Assembly (NCBI GenBank): GCA_023389055.1
Contig: JAEWFA010000050.1
Span: 9,981 to 73,980 of the forward strand
Source of the DNA: Pseudomonadota bacterium
Lineage (GTDB): Bacteria; Pseudomonadota; Gammaproteobacteria; Burkholderiales; Burkholderiaceae_E
Direction: 5' to 3'
DNA length: 64,000 bases
The translations under genes were made by a program, and so were the position numbers. Under the pieces are notes generated by a model. It searched no databases. It was given only the letters and a program-made list of their open reading frames with translations, and was not told the DNA's origin. Below are positions 63,978-64,000 of this stretch, one piece after another; position 1 is the first letter of the stretch; every line of letters begins with the position of its first letter.

Positions 63978-64000
63978 GTCGGGGGTTCTCGAGGAAGGGA

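Overview
The window is GC-rich chromosomal DNA from a Gram-negative bacterium, most likely a betaproteobacterium of the order Burkholderiales. Three conserved blocks support this: thrS-infC-rpmI-rplT-pheS-pheT-ihfA-merR type regulator, trxB/crp-fnr regulator/ftsK-lolA-rarA-serS, and argH divergent from algZ-algR-hemC-hemD-hemX-hemY. The nadE-glnB pair and the outer-membrane machinery (LolA, RND efflux system, outer-membrane factor) agree. I see no insertion sequence, integrase, prophage or CRISPR array. The species cannot be named from the sequence alone.

Layout. 1-8.9 kb is accessory: the 5' part of a RuBisCO-like (form IV) protein gene running off the left edge, a divergent secreted RHS/YD-repeat protein ending in a Tle1-type lipase domain, a 394 bp hairpin-rich gap, and a TRAP transporter permease pair (dctQ-dctM) with no solute receptor beside it. 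8.9-13.6 kb holds a CNNM/CBS membrane protein and a complete TRAP-TAXI system. 13.6-21.1 kb is argH facing away from algZR-hemCDXY. 21.1-27 kb is a tripartite RND efflux operon that abuts hemY directly; its outer-membrane factor has a triplicated signal peptide core. 27-33.3 kb mixes housekeeping genes: a FemAB/GNAT-like protein, nadE, glnB, a DUF4126 membrane protein, a MocA-like nucleotidyltransferase, an Smr protein and trxB. 33.4-41.4 kb is crp/fnr-ftsK-lolA-(MFS)-rarA-serS-tRNA-Ser, with a strong G-quadruplex motif at the end of rarA. 41.6-44 kb is a DUF1631 gene. 44.2-49 kb is a five-gene branched-chain amino acid type ABC transporter with a strong terminator after the receptor gene. 49-52 kb is an iron(III)-type ABC ATPase and permease, divergent, with no binding protein. 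52-60.1 kb is tRNA-Val, the translation operon and tRNA-Pro. 60.2-64 kb holds a pirin, a VOC-fold protein and a MASE1-GGDEF-EAL phosphodiesterase.

How the genes work together. The core of the window serves translation (three aminoacyl-tRNA synthetases, IF3, L35, L20, three tRNAs), tetrapyrrole synthesis, chromosome segregation and repair (FtsK, RarA) and nitrogen/NAD metabolism. Around these lie several transport systems (two TRAP, two ABC, one RND, one MFS), two of them without their receptor.

The least ordinary items are the RuBisCO-like protein with altered active-site positions, the Sec-signal RHS-lipase with no visible immunity gene, the GCGAAGC mini-hairpin cluster, the four-tetrad G4 motif before serS, the structured infC-rpmI gap, the ATC start of infC, and the long N-terminal extension on IhfA. 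I did not find a clear, wholly new multi-gene system.
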